Counted from the stretch's first letter, positions 10,731 through 21,215 are shown. The stretch is 64,000 nt of DNA from Dermacentor variabilis (GCF_050947875.1 NC_134573.1:50084115-50148114), one strand, 5' to 3'. Made by a program: numbers and translations. The notes: generated from the sequence alone by a model not told the origin.

Positions 10731-12118
10731 ACAAGATATGTTGTACTTTGCAGCGCAGAGCATATTTTCGAGCTTCCCTCTGTGTTTTTCACCTTTAATT
10801 ATGTATCTGTTGCATAGCCATCAATGTCCCAGTTTATGTTGTAACAGCTGCATTTCGCACCGAATTAAGCTTGTGATATCCACATGTACAAAAGGCCGAT
10901 GCTTTCCGGAGAAATAAAGAAATTATGTTTTACCTACATTTCTCAGTGTACGTCACAGGAAAAAAAGTCGATCTCGCCATGGGATTGTGTTCATTATGGT
11001 AATGTGTATGGCAGTTATTTTTTATTGACAAGGTGACAATGTTAACAGTTCGATCCGTCATGGGAAGGGATTATATGCACATATATATAAAAGAAACGGG
11101 GTGGGGGGGGGGGTCGGATAGACGCGGCATGAACAAACAAAAACGTGCTTTTGACCCATTCGTTTAAGGTACCGCAAGAAACGTATTAAGCGTACAGTTC
11201 ATATATCTGACTGGTATTATTTGAGCAACATCAGGGTCGCTATGTAACCAAGCAGCATGAACTACACATACGCCTGGTGACGCGAGCTATATATGCCATA
11301 TCACTCGCATTCGCGACTGCACCCGATGCCCACCATCCTTCTGCTGGTTCATCGTGCTCACTGCACCAATACAAAAGAAAGATTTTGGGCGCAGCTGTCT
11401 TTGAAGCACTTCGACCTTGCGAGACACCGCTGCGCGTGCCAAGTTGTTATGAGATCAGCTGTCCGCTCATACAGCCAATTATGTATGCGAACATTTCCTG
11501 GCACGCTTAGGCCTCGGTGGCCCCAACCCGCGGACCGCACTGCTTCAGCTTCGATCCACCCCACTGCCCCTGGGGGTGCCCTAGTGATTCTGCGTCGCCT
11601 GCTTCAATCGCAGGTTTGTCGGTTACATGTGCCCCGGGGCCAGTACTTGCAAAGAAACCGATCTGTCGTCACGAGGGGAAAGGAACCCGTAACAAAAAAA
11701 AAACGCTCCGCGACTTTTGCAATATACCGCACTCGCGGGTACGGGACGCCAACTAGGAATCTGCCGACCGTGCACGGCTTCGAGCTCTTAACTCGTAACC
11801 CCGTCGAGTGAAACTTGTGACAGCGAACAGGGAAGCCTTAACAGCTATACGGAATTTTCACTGGTGCGTGATCATTGAAAGCCACATACCGCCGGAACTT
11901 TTAACAGGATCCTCCTTTGGTTGCGTAGCTGCCAGTTGCAGGACCAACGTCAACCACACACCACACCACCACACCCACTCGCGTTCTCTCTGCGCTACAC
12001 GCTATCGGTTGCCAGATTAAAACTGACTACTGTCGCCAAGTCTAGCAAGCGTCTGTGGGGCTGGCAATCTCAGCGCGTAGCAACATGACTGCGCTCTTGC
12101 GGTTCCCGATTTCAATGC
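10731..12118. other. Stretch with no recognised gene
   Basis: It holds a polyadenylation-like 'AATAAA' near 10912, a G-run near 11100-11114 and an A-run near 11693-11702. A 172-codon frame at 11293-11811 (plus) has no domain I recognise and overlaps other open frames. The right half may be the 5' region of the LINE that follows. Confidence 0.45.
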
Positions 12119-12840
12119 ATGGGCCGTATGGGTAGCTTGTTCTCTAGGGTCAGTATAGTAACTCTATGGCAGCCGCTCCCGAGGCCCGAGCGGCGACCGT
12201 CACCGCGATTCGAGCGCCACCTCGGGAATTCCCGTAGCGACCACAAGGAGTCGCTCAGTCCTGCCGACACCCGATCGCCGCAGCTCCCTCCGCAGCAGCC
12301 GCTCCCGCTCCAGGGGGCGCTCTACATCCGACACTCCACCCCCCCCCCCCGAACTGACGTGGGCCGAGCGAGTGCGAGGGAAACACCACCACCAGCAGCA
12401 ATGGCACGGCTCATCTACCATACAGGTAACGTGGTCTTCATTGCCCGAGCATCAGAGCGAGATAGTCACAGCCCTACGACAGGAATTAGCGGCTCTCCGA
12501 GCCACCGTACAAGTGCTTACAGCGCAGCTTAATGACGCGAAATAGCAGATTCAAAACCTTAAAGCTCTCAAACAAGCACCACCCCAAGAGGCAAACGTAA
12601 AAGTAAGCACAGCCAACCGCAAACCCCCTCCGCTCCCAGAGACGGAATAAGAGAGTAATGCACCGCAAGACACCCTAGACGAAATTCTGCGCCTCACGAG
12701 AGAGAACCTAGAAAGTATTTGTACCCTAGCGAATCGTGTAGAGGTTGTCGAAAATAAAGTCGCTATAAAAATTAACAACAAAGCTAGTCACCCACAACAG
12801 ATGGACACGACGACGCACCCTTCGGCGCCGGATACCATCA
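12119..12840 (+). pseudogene. LINE A ORF1-like region (broken)
   Basis: It lies upstream of a LINE endonuclease. A proline- and arginine-rich stretch comes first. After a frame change near 12420, a heptad-rich segment ('ALRQELAALRATVQVLTAQL') predicts a coiled coil, as in the nucleic-acid-binding ORF1 proteins of I-type LINEs. Two in-frame stops follow (near 12544 and 12648). No zinc knuckle is seen. The assignment rests mainly on position and the coiled coil. Confidence 0.5.
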
Positions 12841-13620
12841 TGGCTAACACGACACGGGATACTTTAGAAGTTTGGTAGTGGAATTGCGCTAGCCACGCGA
12901 AACGTAAATCCTCGCTGCAACAGTACCTCGAATTTTAACTCAAAAAGCCGCACGTAATACTATTACAGGAAACCCTATGGGAAACCCTTACGCTCTCAGG
13001 GTACTGCACCGTCTCCCAAAGAGGAGGGGACGCCAGGAGAGGCATCACCACGCTTGTTAGTAGAAAATTCGCGCACATCGTTCACGACGTCCTACCGAAA
13101 AACAGTCGCATCGAGGCGATCCTAATCGAGCTCGTAGCTAACCGACTCTTAAAACAAAGTGTTTTCGTACTAAACGTCTACAGCTCCCCCGCGCACTACA
13201 ACCAATCCTTCCACGCGTTCCTTACTAAAGCCACATCATTGGCACGAAACTCACCGCTCATTATCGGAGGTGAATTCAACGCCCCCCACCCGTCGTGGGG
13301 TTACCCCACAGTCAGGCCTAGCGGCAACAACCTCTCGCGCGCAATATACGACCTGTATCTCACCCTGGTGACAGACCACAGCTTCCCCATCAGATTGGGT
13401 ACGTCAACGCGGAGCGATACCTACGCGGGACCTCACGTTACTCCGAAATGTTGTAAACTACACATAAACGAACACGCAAGAGAGCCTGGGCAGCGATCAC
13501 TTCGTCATACGTACAGAAATACCAAACACGACGGCCCCACCCCGAATATTCACCCTCACAGACTGGGACACCTTCCGTAAGTTACGGAAGGAAGATACGA
13601 TCACGTATGACTCCTTCGCG
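12838..13620 (+). pseudogene. LINE A endonuclease domain (APE-type, broken)
   Basis: The start of LINE ORF2. Motifs of the apurinic-type endonuclease are visible: 'WNC' near the start, 'PHVILLQET' (catalytic Glu), 'VFVLNVYSSPAH' and 'LIIGGEFNAPHPSWG', where the usual GDFN is GEFN. Stops occur early (near 12876 and 12937), and the frame breaks again after about 13440. The enzyme would nick target DNA to prime reverse transcription; this copy cannot make it. Confidence 0.8.
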
Positions 13621-14160
13621 GAACTCCTCTCTGCGATAAAGGGCGACGTACCCAGTGGCACGAAAGCCATTCAAACGGAACTGGATGTCCCAAGGGTTCA
13701 CCCTCACCTCGCACACTTACAGAAGGCCAAGGCTGCGATACGTGCGCGAGGAGAAAGCAACGTCTCAACAGACGCCTGCGCAAACGCATCGTGATACTCA
13801 ACCGAGACATAGACCAATCCTGTACGGAGCTCACAAGACTTCAATGACACGAACTCTGTTCGGCAGTCGACGGCTGCATGCGGACAGGAGGTAAGTGGAA
13901 CCTCCTGAAACGCATGTTAGACGAAAGCCAAGCGAAGGATAATCAAAGCCACGCGCTAGACCGACTTCTACACTCACATAGAGAGAAAGGGGGAAGGGAA
14001 CAGTCCTTCGTGGAAGAAACTGCCAAACGATACGTTCCGCCACGCGACGCTCACCCCAACGATTACCGAGCATAAAGTGCGAAACCACTCCCGAACTAGA
14101 CGCTGCCTTCACGGAAGCAGAAGTCCGAGAGGAGGTACACAACCTAAACAGCAGGTAGGC

Positions 14161-14260
14161 TTCAGGACCGTAATTTATTATGAATTACGGTCCTGAATTA
14201 TTATTATTCCTTATTAAGACCGTAATTTATTATAAATTACGAATCATTACGTAATTTAGA
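14161..14260. repeat. Cluster of nested inverted repeats inside LINE A
   Basis: A perfect 15-bp hairpin (arms 14161-14175 and 14183-14197, loop TATTATG) is followed by a second, partial version of the same sequence ('GACCGTAATTTATTATAAATTACG'-like, split here as GACCGTAATTT and AAATTACG) and a TTATTATTATTCC spacer. It replaces LINE codons between an 'ASGP' motif and the next recognisable coding text, so it is not part of the original element. Confidence 0.75.
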
Positions 14261-15494
14261 CGACCAAGCCATTACATTACTCACGAAAGACATCAACCGC
14301 GTGTGGGAAACAGGAGAGGTACCAACGCAATGGCACACTGCCATGGTGGTCGTCATTCCAAAACCCGGCAAACCATTTAACCTCGACAATTTACGCCCCA
14401 TCTCCCATACTTCATGCGTGGGTAAAGTAGCCGAGCACGTAATTCAAAACAGAGTCACGATACATTGAGGAACACGAACTCCCACACAACATGGTAGGGT
14501 TTCGACCCCACCTATCCACCCAAGATGTCATGTTACTCCTCAAGAGACAGATCTTCGACGTTAAAGCAAGAGACGTTCGAGGCATCCTCGCCCTCGATCT
14601 CACGAAGGCATTCGACACCGTCTCGCACCGCTTCGTACTGGAGTCTGTGGCAGGCCTCGGCCAGAGATTTGAGCAGTACGTACGCTCCTTCCTAAAAGAC
14701 AGAGAAGCCCGACTGCGAGTCCCAGAACTTAAGTCGGACCCTTACACACTGGGCTCCGCCGGAACACCGCAAGGCTCCAGTCATCTCTCCATTACTATTC
14801 AACATAGTGATAAAGGGACTCGCCGACAAACTACGAAACATCGCAAACGTAAACTGCGCTCTATACGCAGATGACATTACCATCTGGAGCCCGGGAGGCT
14901 CCCTGGTAGACATGGAGCAGACATTACAGTCTGCCCTAGATGCCACGGAAGAGTATCTACTAGACACAGGAATGAAACTATTCTCCAAGAAATCGGAACT
15001 CTTACTATTTCGCAAGTCTTGCCAAGGCGTCCGCTATCGAACACCTCTTGACGAACTTCCGATCGCACTACACACAAGAGTCGGACAACAGATTCTGCGA
15101 GTCAACCACATACGCATTCTTGGGCTCCTAATCGAAGCCACCAGATGCCACGGACACACGATCAAGCCCTTAACCGCCAAAACCGAAAACATGATCAGAC
15201 TCACCCACAGAGTCTCGGGGCTCAGGAAGGGTCTATGCGAAGATAACCTTCTGCGCGTATGCCACGCGTTCCTTAAGAGCCACATTAATTACGTCGCCTC
15301 TGCCCACAACTGGACTAATATAGAAAAGACGAAACTAAACACACTCATGCGCAAGAGCATCAAACAGGTCTTGGGCATTCCACAAAGAGCAAGTACAGCA
15401 AAGGTTTATCAGCTAGGCATGCACAACAACATCTACGAAGTGATTGAGGCTCAGACTATGGCGCAAATGCTTCGTCTATCCTCTTCCAAAGCCG
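14261..15494 (+). pseudogene. LINE A reverse transcriptase (5' side of split)
   Basis: Motifs in order are 'WHTAMVVVIPKPGK', 'LRPISHTSCVGKVAEHVI', 'MVGFRPHLSTQDVMLLL', 'LALDLTKAFDTVSH' (catalytic Asp), 'GTPQGS' and, after a frame change near 14770, 'LYADDITIW' (catalytic Asp pair). The thumb and connection region continues to 15494, where a Ty3/Gypsy-type element interrupts it in mid-codon. Its RNase H lies at 22506-23072. The overall arrangement (APE endonuclease, RT, RNase H) is that of the I-type LINE group. The frame shifts and stops, together with the later insertion, show it was already old. Confidence 0.9.
15491..15494. repeat. Target-site duplication GCCG, left
   Basis: GCCG occurs immediately before the 5' LTR and again immediately after the 3' LTR (22506-22509). 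A 4-bp duplication fits Ty3/Gypsy-type integrases, which give 4-6 bp. Confidence 0.85.
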
Positions 15495-15629
15495 TGTTGC
15501 GTTTCGCCTGCGACACGTGGTTTTGCCGGCGCGACGGCGGCGGGGCGGCGGACATTTTGGCCCGATCGTCGTCACCGCAACACTCATCGCCAGGTGTTTC
15601 CAGGCGCGTCTGCGGCGATGCGACCGCCT

Positions 15630-15775
15630 AGGGATTTCGTTCCAGTCATTGTGCCCGAAACAGGCGATGCCAAAGCAGGGATCTCATTCCAGTTATTGGG
15701 CCCGAAACAGGCGATGCCAAAGCAGGGATCTCGTTCCAGTCATTGTGCCCGAAACAGGCGATGCCAAAGCAGGGA
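15630..15775 (+). repeat. Tandem ~47-bp repeats in LTR U3
   Basis: Three copies of a unit containing 'CCCGAAACAGGCGATGCCAA' begin near 15651, 15701 and 15748. The same array is in the 3' LTR near 21858-21982. U3 arrays of this kind often carry transcription factor sites; no known site is recognised here. Confidence 0.85.
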
Positions 15776-15809
15776 CCATCTTCTCGTTACAGTCATTGTG
15801 TCCGACCGG

Positions 15810-15940
15810 CAGCGCCACGACAGTGTGCTGCGCAGCGACACGACAGTGTGCTGCGCAGCGCCACGACCAGGTGCTACGAGATCGTGCGCAGCGCCACGAC
15901 ATGGTGCTACGGCGTCGCTACGACAGTGTGCGTCACCATT
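15810..15940 (+). repeat. Short ~20-30-bp repeats in LTR U3
   Basis: Variants of 'GCGCCACGACAGTGTGCTGC' occur four to five times in tandem with drift. The array is repeated in the 3' LTR. Confidence 0.8.
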
Positions 15941-16013
15941 AGCCCATTGTACATTCACGTGCTCGTCTTTTGAGGGGTTCCTTCTTGCCCTCAACTGCGA
16001 GAGTATAAAAACA

Positions 16014-16020
16014 GCTGCCC
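16014..16020 (+). promoter_or_regulatory. TATA box of the 5' LTR
   Basis: TATAAAA lies in the context GAGTATAAAAACAGC, about 105 bp before the AATAAA signal and 285 bp before the LTR end. This fits a U3/R boundary near 16045. Confidence 0.75.
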
Positions 16021-16120
16021 CCGGACGCCAGAGGAGGGCTCCGATTTCTTCCGTTGAGTGAAGTGCTCTCCCGTCTCTCTACTTCGGTCAAACCTGACCG
16101 CCAACTCTTTGCGATGTTAA

Positions 16121-16126
16121 AATAAA
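16121..16126 (+). terminator. LTR polyadenylation signal
   Basis: AATAAA lies downstream of the TATA box in the same LTR. The copy in the 3' LTR (22328-22333) would direct 3' end formation of the genomic RNA. Confidence 0.65.
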
Positions 16127-16296
16127 CAAGTTGTTTCGTTGTTACCTGTCGACTCATGCTTTGCCGGGACCTTCGGATGCTTGCAGTTGTACCCCAGGCC
16201 GCCAGGCCAACGCTACCCTTGGGGCTTGCGACCCAGGTACAACCACGGGCGTCAGCGCCGAGTTCCCAACAGATCGTACCAGAAGTCAGATCCAAA

Positions 16297-16402
16297 CATC
16301 TGGTGGCAGCGGTGGGATCGCCTACGACTTCAAGCATCTGGTTGCCAGCGGTGAGATCGCCTACGACTTCAAACAACGGTCTGCCAGCGGCGAGATCGCG
16401 AC
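16297..16402 (+). repeat. Primer-binding-site region repeated three times
   Basis: Three tandem units of ~38-42 bp read approximately 'TCTGGTGGCAGCGGTGGGAT', 'TCTGGTTGCCAGCGGTGAGA' and 'GTCTGCCAGCGGCGAGATC', the first two each followed by 'CGCCTACGACTTCAA'. Only the first keeps the exact tRNA match. Confidence 0.8.
16301..16318 (+). other. Primer binding site, tRNA-Leu type
   Basis: TGGTGGCAGCGGTGGGAT begins two bases after the LTR. Its reverse complement ends in CCA and matches, as I remember it, the 3' end of a tRNA-Leu ('ATCCCACCGCTGCCA' plus CCA). It would prime minus-strand synthesis. Confidence 0.75.
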
Positions 16403-16691
16403 AACGGAGGCCAGCAGCAAAGAGATGCAGTTGACAGTATGCTGAGCAGCTCAACGACGATCCGGGAGCAGTGCAACGAGCCCTGTGTGACGACTGGTTG
16501 CCTGCAGCGGAACGACTGCGCGGAATTCCTGCCTGCGAGGTTTGGTGAGTGCGGGACTTTCTTCTTCTGAGCTTTGCCAGGCTTTTTGTTAGTGTCAGAA
16601 ACAGAGCTGGTAATTGTGGTTGTCGTTGCTGCCGGGTTAGTTTGCGGCAAGACAATAGTAAGCAGTAGAGAAAGCAGCATTCAGAGCAGCC

Positions 16692-19600
16692 ATGGATTTG
16701 AAGTCGTTGCGCAAACCGAAATTGTTGGAGCTTGCAAGAGAGTTGGGTCTGGATGTCTCAGACAAACTAAGAAAACCTGAACTGCTAAAGGCTATTCTTG
16801 AGTTAGAGGCTGAGGATGACGAGCTGTCGGAATGCCTTGAGACTATTGAGGAGAGGTCAAAAAGACAGGAGCGCGAACTTAAAGAGCAAAAAGAGAAACA
16901 GGAGCGCGAACTTAGAGAGCAAAAAGAGAAACAGGAGCGCGAACTTAAAGAACAGAAAGAGAAAGAAGAGCGTGAACGTAAAGCAGAGAAAGAAAAAGAA
17001 GAGCGTCAACACGCTTTGGAAATGAAGCGTCTTGAGGTAGAGATGGAACGCGCTCGTAATGGAAGTCAGGCACACGGTGCAGGAGAACGCGTATTGTTCA
17101 AAATGACTGACCTGATGCGGCCGTTTAAGCTTGGAGAGGACATTGGTTTGTTCCTGGTTAACTTTGAGCGAACGTGCGAGAAGCAGGGGTTCTCTCGGGA
17201 AACGTGGCCACAGCGCTTGCTCACTTTGTTACCCGGCGAGGCGGCCGACGTAGTCGCTCGCTTGGATAGAGAGGAAGCAGAGGATTTCGACAAAGTAAAA
17301 TCGAGTCTGCTAAAAAAGTACCGGCTGTCTGCGGAAGCGTTCCGTCGGAAGTTTCGGGAAAATGAGAAAGGCAGAAGTGAGTCATATACAGAGTTTGCGT
17401 ATAGGCTTATGTCGAACATGCAGGAGTGGCTCAAAGAAGAGAAAGCGTTTGGTGACCACGATAAAGTTCTGCAGTGCTTCGGGCTAGAACAGTTTTATAG
17501 TCGGTTACCTGAGAACGTGCGATACTGGGTCTTGGATAGGCCAGACGTGAGTACGGTGGCTAGAGCCGCTGAGCTAGCCGAGGAGTTTGTGACGCGTCGA
17601 GCTCGCGGAGCTAAGGACGGTCAAAAGGGTGAATTTGGCTCCAAGTCTGAGAGGCCAAGGTTCACGCCCATGAGATTTAAGGGGGACACGCGTAGTGAGG
17701 ATGCGAGTGAAAGCAATCCGACCAAACGTAAAGAGACGGCAGCCGAAGCCGAACGCAGAAAGCGGTTCGAGATGAGGCGAGCGGGCGTTTGTTATACGTG
17801 CCAGAAGCCGGGTCACTTTTCGGCGCAGTGTCCGGAAACAACACCAAAAGTTGTGTTTTTTTCAATAGGCAGCACGGACGAGAACATGAAGCTTCTCGAG
17901 CCTTACATGCGAGACCTCCTCGTGAACGGGAAAGAGTGCCGAGTGCTTCGCGATTCCGCAGCTACGATGGATGTAGTTCACCCATCTTACGTAGAACCCC
18001 ATATGTTCACGGGCGAGTGCGCGTGGATCAAGCAAGCCGTGGAAGCTCATAGCGTGTGTCTGCCAGTAGCAAAAGTGCTTATTGAAGGACCTTTCGGAGC
18101 GCTTGAGACAGAGGCGGCAGTGTCATCTATGCTGCCACCCCAGTACCCGTACCTATTTTCAAACAGGTCCGATCACCTCCTGCGCGAGAAGGGGCTTTTG
18201 TTTGGTGAAGCTAGTGTTCAGGCCTTAACCAGATCGAAGGTTCGGGAGCTCGCTGCAAAGGCGGTAGTTGCGGGGCCGACGTTATCAACCAACGAAAAAG
18301 GGTCAGAGGCGCAGCAAGCTGATATTCAGAGCACGCCCGAACAGAATAAAATTGAGTCTGTAGCGTTGAAGGCGCAAGATACTGGAGAGGAAAATCCCGA
18401 TTCGGGAAAGTTAGAAGAGCTATCTACTGATTTGCTCATCGCGCCTACGTCAGACGGACTTGATAGGTTGCTAAAAGTCAGCCGGTCGGCTTTGTTAGCC
18501 GAGCAAAAAAAGGATGGCAGCCTGGAAAACGTGCGCTGCAATGTCAAAGAAGGTATCGCCAGGAAAACTGCGCGTTTTGTGGAAAGAGGTGGAGTCCTGT
18601 ACCGGAAGTATCTAGACCGCCGAGGAGTGGAGTTCGATCAGCTGGTCGTGCCTCAATGCTATCGTCAGGATCTGTTGCGCTTGTCACATGGGGGTTCGTG
18701 GTCCGGACACCTAGGAGTTAAGAAAACTAAGGACCGTCTCTTGCAAGAGTACTATTGGCCAGGGTGTTTTCGGGACGCAGACCATTTCGTGAGGACATGT
18801 GACACTTGTCAGCGGGTGGGCAAACCAGGGGACAAATCGAGGGCGCCGTTGAAATTGGTACCTATCATTACGGAGCCTTTTAGACGGCTCGTTATTGATA
18901 CAGTGGGACCTCTGCCGGTAACAGCCACGGGGTACAGACACATTTTGACTGTGATCTGCCCAGCGACAAAGTTCCCTGAAGCAGTGCCGCTTAAAGAACT
19001 CAGCTCAGTTGAGATAGTTAATGCACTACTGTCCATATTTGCGCGAGTTGGTTTTCCTGCAGAAATTCAATCAGATCAGGGCACAGTGTTTACTAGCGCT
19101 TTGACGACAACTTTTCTCGAAAGGTGTGGGGTAAAGCTGTTACACAGCTCAGTGTACCACCCACAGTCGAATTCCGTTGAGAAGCTCCACTCCGTCATGA
19201 AGCGCGTGTTGAGAGCCTTGTGTTTTGAACATCAAACTGACTGGGAGCTGTGTCTGCCTGGGGTGATGTTTGCTTTAAGGACCGCGCCGCATGCGGCTAC
19301 GGGGTTTTCGCCAGCTGAACTGGTGTACGGTCGCTCGCTTCGGTCTCCGCTTCGCATGCTTCGAGAATCATGGGAAGGTAGGGGCGACGACCCAGTCGTG
19401 GTGGAGTACGTACTTAAGCTCCTCGAACGCTTAAGAAGGGCACAGGAGTTGTCAGGTGAAGCAATGACAAAGGCCCAGCAGAGGGCCAAGGTTTATTATG
19501 ATCGGACAGCCAGGGCCCGTCGTTTTGAGGTTGGCGATGAGGTCATGATATTGCGCACATCGCTAAACAACAAACTAGACGTGCAGTGGGAGGGCCCAGC

Positions 19601-21215
19601 ACGAATGGTTCAGAAACTGTCGGACGTTAACTACGTGGTAAGTCTGCCAGGAAAGCGGAAAGCACAGCCAGTTTACCACTGTAATCTGCTCAAACCTTAT
19701 AGACAAAGGGAAGCAGTGGTGTGCATGATGATAAACGTTCCTGAAGAGCTTCCGGTCGAGCTTCCAGGACTAGGCTCAGTGACGAACAGGGAAGACACCG
19801 GTCAAGTCATTAGTGACCTTATCAGTAAAGCACCGCTGTCGCCTGAGCAGAAAACCGAACTACACCAGCTATTACAAGAGTTTCAAGGTCTGTTCTCTGA
19901 GAGGCCTGGTAGGACTTCTGTACTTACTCATGATATAGAACTTACCTCCACAGAGCCAGTACGATCCAAGGCGTATCGGGTGTCACCCCGCCAGAGCGAT
20001 ATTATGGAGGCTGAGGTAAAGAAAATGCTACAGCTCGGTGTTATTGAGGCAGGTGAGAGTGATTATACCTCCCCTTTGATTTTAGTTGAGGTACCGGGCA
20101 AGGAACCTCGTCCTTGCGTCGACTACCGCAGGCTTAATTCCATCACTAAGGATCAAATTTATCCGATCCCTAACATCGAGGAGCGCCTTGAGAAAGTTAG
20201 TAGCGCTCAGTTTATTTCCACCCTAGATCTTGTCAGGGGTTATTGGCAGGTTCCACTTACAGAAGAGGCTAGTAGGTATGCGGCGTTCATTTCACCAATG
20301 GGAACATTCCGTCCTAAAGTGTTGAGTTTTGGTTTGAAGAACGCGCCATACTGTTTTTCAAGTCTCATGGATAAAGTGTTGCGGGGACAGCAAGAATTCG
20401 CTTTACCGTATCTAGACGACGTAGCGATATTCTCCGCATCCTGGTCTGAGCATATGACACACTTGCGGGCAGTGCTAACCCGCCTGCGCGAAGCAGGCTT
20501 GACAGTAAAGGCTCCTAAGTGCCAGTTAGCACAGGCCGAGGTTGTCTACCTCGGTCACGTGATTGGTCAGGGTCGTCGCCGCCCCTCTGAAATAAAAGTG
20601 GCCGCTGTGCGAGACTTTCCGCAACCGCGCACCAAGACCGATATTCGGTCGTTCTTAGGTGTCGCCGGCTACTATCAGAGGTACATCCCTAGGTACTCTG
20701 ATATCGCGGCTCCCCTGACGGATGCTCTAAGAAAGACAGAGCCTCAAACAGTCGTCTGGGACGAGACAAAGGAAAGAGCTTTTAGCGCCCTAAAGAGTGC
20801 CCTAACAAGCCAGCCTGTGCTACGATCGCCAGACTATACAAAAGGGTTCATTGTTCAGTGCGATGCTAGTGAGCGAGGCATGGGCGTTGTACTGTGCCAA
20901 CGGGAAAATGGAGAAGTAGAACACCCCGTCCTGTATGCTAGTCGTAAGCTGACCAGTCGTGAGCAGGCGTATAGCGCCACCGAGAAAGAGTGTGCATGTC
21001 TCGTGTGGGCCGTTCAGAAATTGTCATGCTATCTAGCCGGCTCGAGGTTTATCATTGAGACAGATCACTGCCCTCTCCAATGGCTGCAGACCATCTCTCC
21101 CAAAAATGGCCGCCTCCTGCGCTGGAGCCTTGCTTTACAACAATATTCCTTTGAGGTGCGTTACAAAAAGGGGAGTCTCAACGGTAACGCCGTTGGCTTA
21201 AGTCGAAGCCCCTAA
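16692..21215 (+). CDS. Gag-Pol polyprotein, order gag-PR-INT-RT-RNase H
   Basis: One uninterrupted 1507-codon frame starting at an ATG in good context (CAGCCATGG). Residues ~60-120 form a charged coiled coil of repeated 'KEQKEKQERE' units. A capsid-like region follows, then a CCHC zinc knuckle at 367-380 ('CYTCQKPGHFSAQC'). A protease-like 'DSA' is at 421. Integrase has its HHCC finger at ~666-706 and Asp736, Asp795 and Glu830, a DD35E spacing. Reverse transcriptase spans ~1120-1300 with 'YLDD' at 1240-1243. RNase H starts near 1385 with Asp1391. The fourth RNase H carboxylate, normally in an 'ADxLSR'-like motif, is Val1501 (codon 21192-21194). Gag and pol are fused with no frameshift or stop. 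A Gmr1-group Ty3/Gypsy protein is the best fit. Confidence 0.93.
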   Translation: MDLKSLRKPKLLELARELGLDVSDKLRKPELLKAILELEAEDDELSECLETIEERSKRQERELKEQKEKQERELREQKEKQERELKEQKEKEERERKAEKEKEERQHALEMKRLEVEMERARNGSQAHGAGERVLFKMTDLMRPFKLGEDIGLFLVNFERTCEKQGFSRETWPQRLLTLLPGEAADVVARLDREEAEDFDKVKSSLLKKYRLSAEAFRRKFRENEKGRSESYTEFAYRLMSNMQEWLKEEKAFGDHDKVLQCFGLEQFYSRLPENVRYWVLDRPDVSTVARAAELAEEFVTRRARGAKDGQKGEFGSKSERPRFTPMRFKGDTRSEDASESNPTKRKETAAEAERRKRFEMRRAGVCYTCQKPGHFSAQCPETTPKVVFFSIGSTDENMKLLEPYMRDLLVNGKECRVLRDSAATMDVVHPSYVEPHMFTGECAWIKQAVEAHSVCLPVAKVLIEGPFGALETEAAVSSMLPPQYPYLFSNRSDHLLREKGLLFGEASVQALTRSKVRELAAKAVVAGPTLSTNEKGSEAQQADIQSTPEQNKIESVALKAQDTGEENPDSGKLEELSTDLLIAPTSDGLDRLLKVSRSALLAEQKKDGSLENVRCNVKEGIARKTARFVERGGVLYRKYLDRRGVEFDQLVVPQCYRQDLLRLSHGGSWSGHLGVKKTKDRLLQEYYWPGCFRDADHFVRTCDTCQRVGKPGDKSRAPLKLVPIITEPFRRLVIDTVGPLPVTATGYRHILTVICPATKFPEAVPLKELSSVEIVNALLSIFARVGFPAEIQSDQGTVFTSALTTTFLERCGVKLLHSSVYHPQSNSVEKLHSVMKRVLRALCFEHQTDWELCLPGVMFALRTAPHAATGFSPAELVYGRSLRSPLRMLRESWEGRGDDPVVVEYVLKLLERLRRAQELSGEAMTKAQQRAKVYYDRTARARRFEVGDEVMILRTSLNNKLDVQWEGPARMVQKLSDVNYVVSLPGKRKAQPVYHCNLLKPYRQREAVVCMMINVPEELPVELPGLGSVTNREDTGQVISDLISKAPLSPEQKTELHQLLQEFQGLFSERPGRTSVLTHDIELTSTEPVRSKAYRVSPRQSDIMEAEVKKMLQLGVIEAGESDYTSPLILVEVPGKEPRPCVDYRRLNSITKDQIYPIPNIEERLEKVSSAQFISTLDLVRGYWQVPLTEEASRYAAFISPMGTFRPKVLSFGLKNAPYCFSSLMDKVLRGQQEFALPYLDDVAIFSASWSEHMTHLRAVLTRLREAGLTVKAPKCQLAQAEVVYLGHVIGQGRRRPSEIKVAAVRDFPQPRTKTDIRSFLGVAGYYQRYIPRYSDIAAPLTDALRKTEPQTVVWDETKERAFSALKSALTSQPVLRSPDYTKGFIVQCDASERGMGVVLCQRENGEVEHPVLYASRKLTSREQAYSATEKECACLVWAVQKLSCYLAGSRFIIETDHCPLQWLQTISPKNGRLLRWSLALQQYSFEVRYKKGSLNGNAVGLSRSP

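Larger units (their letters stand above)
15495..16298 (+). repeat. 5' LTR of the Gmr1-like element
   Basis: It starts TGTTGCG and ends CCAAACA, and matches 21702-22505 at a constant offset of 6207 bp. It contains three tandem copies of a ~47-bp unit ('TGCCCGAAACAGGCGATGCC'), several copies of a shorter 'CGCCACGACAGTGTGCTGCG'-like unit, a TATA box and a polyadenylation signal. Confidence 0.95.

Noticed and set aside
11293..11811. 172-codon ORF upstream of LINE A
   Set aside because: No recognised domain; overlapping frames on both strands; possibly LINE 5' region.
15444..16061. 205-codon ORF across the LINE/LTR junction
   Set aside because: It is a chance frame through the LTR repeats and recurs identically in the 3' LTR (21426-22268).
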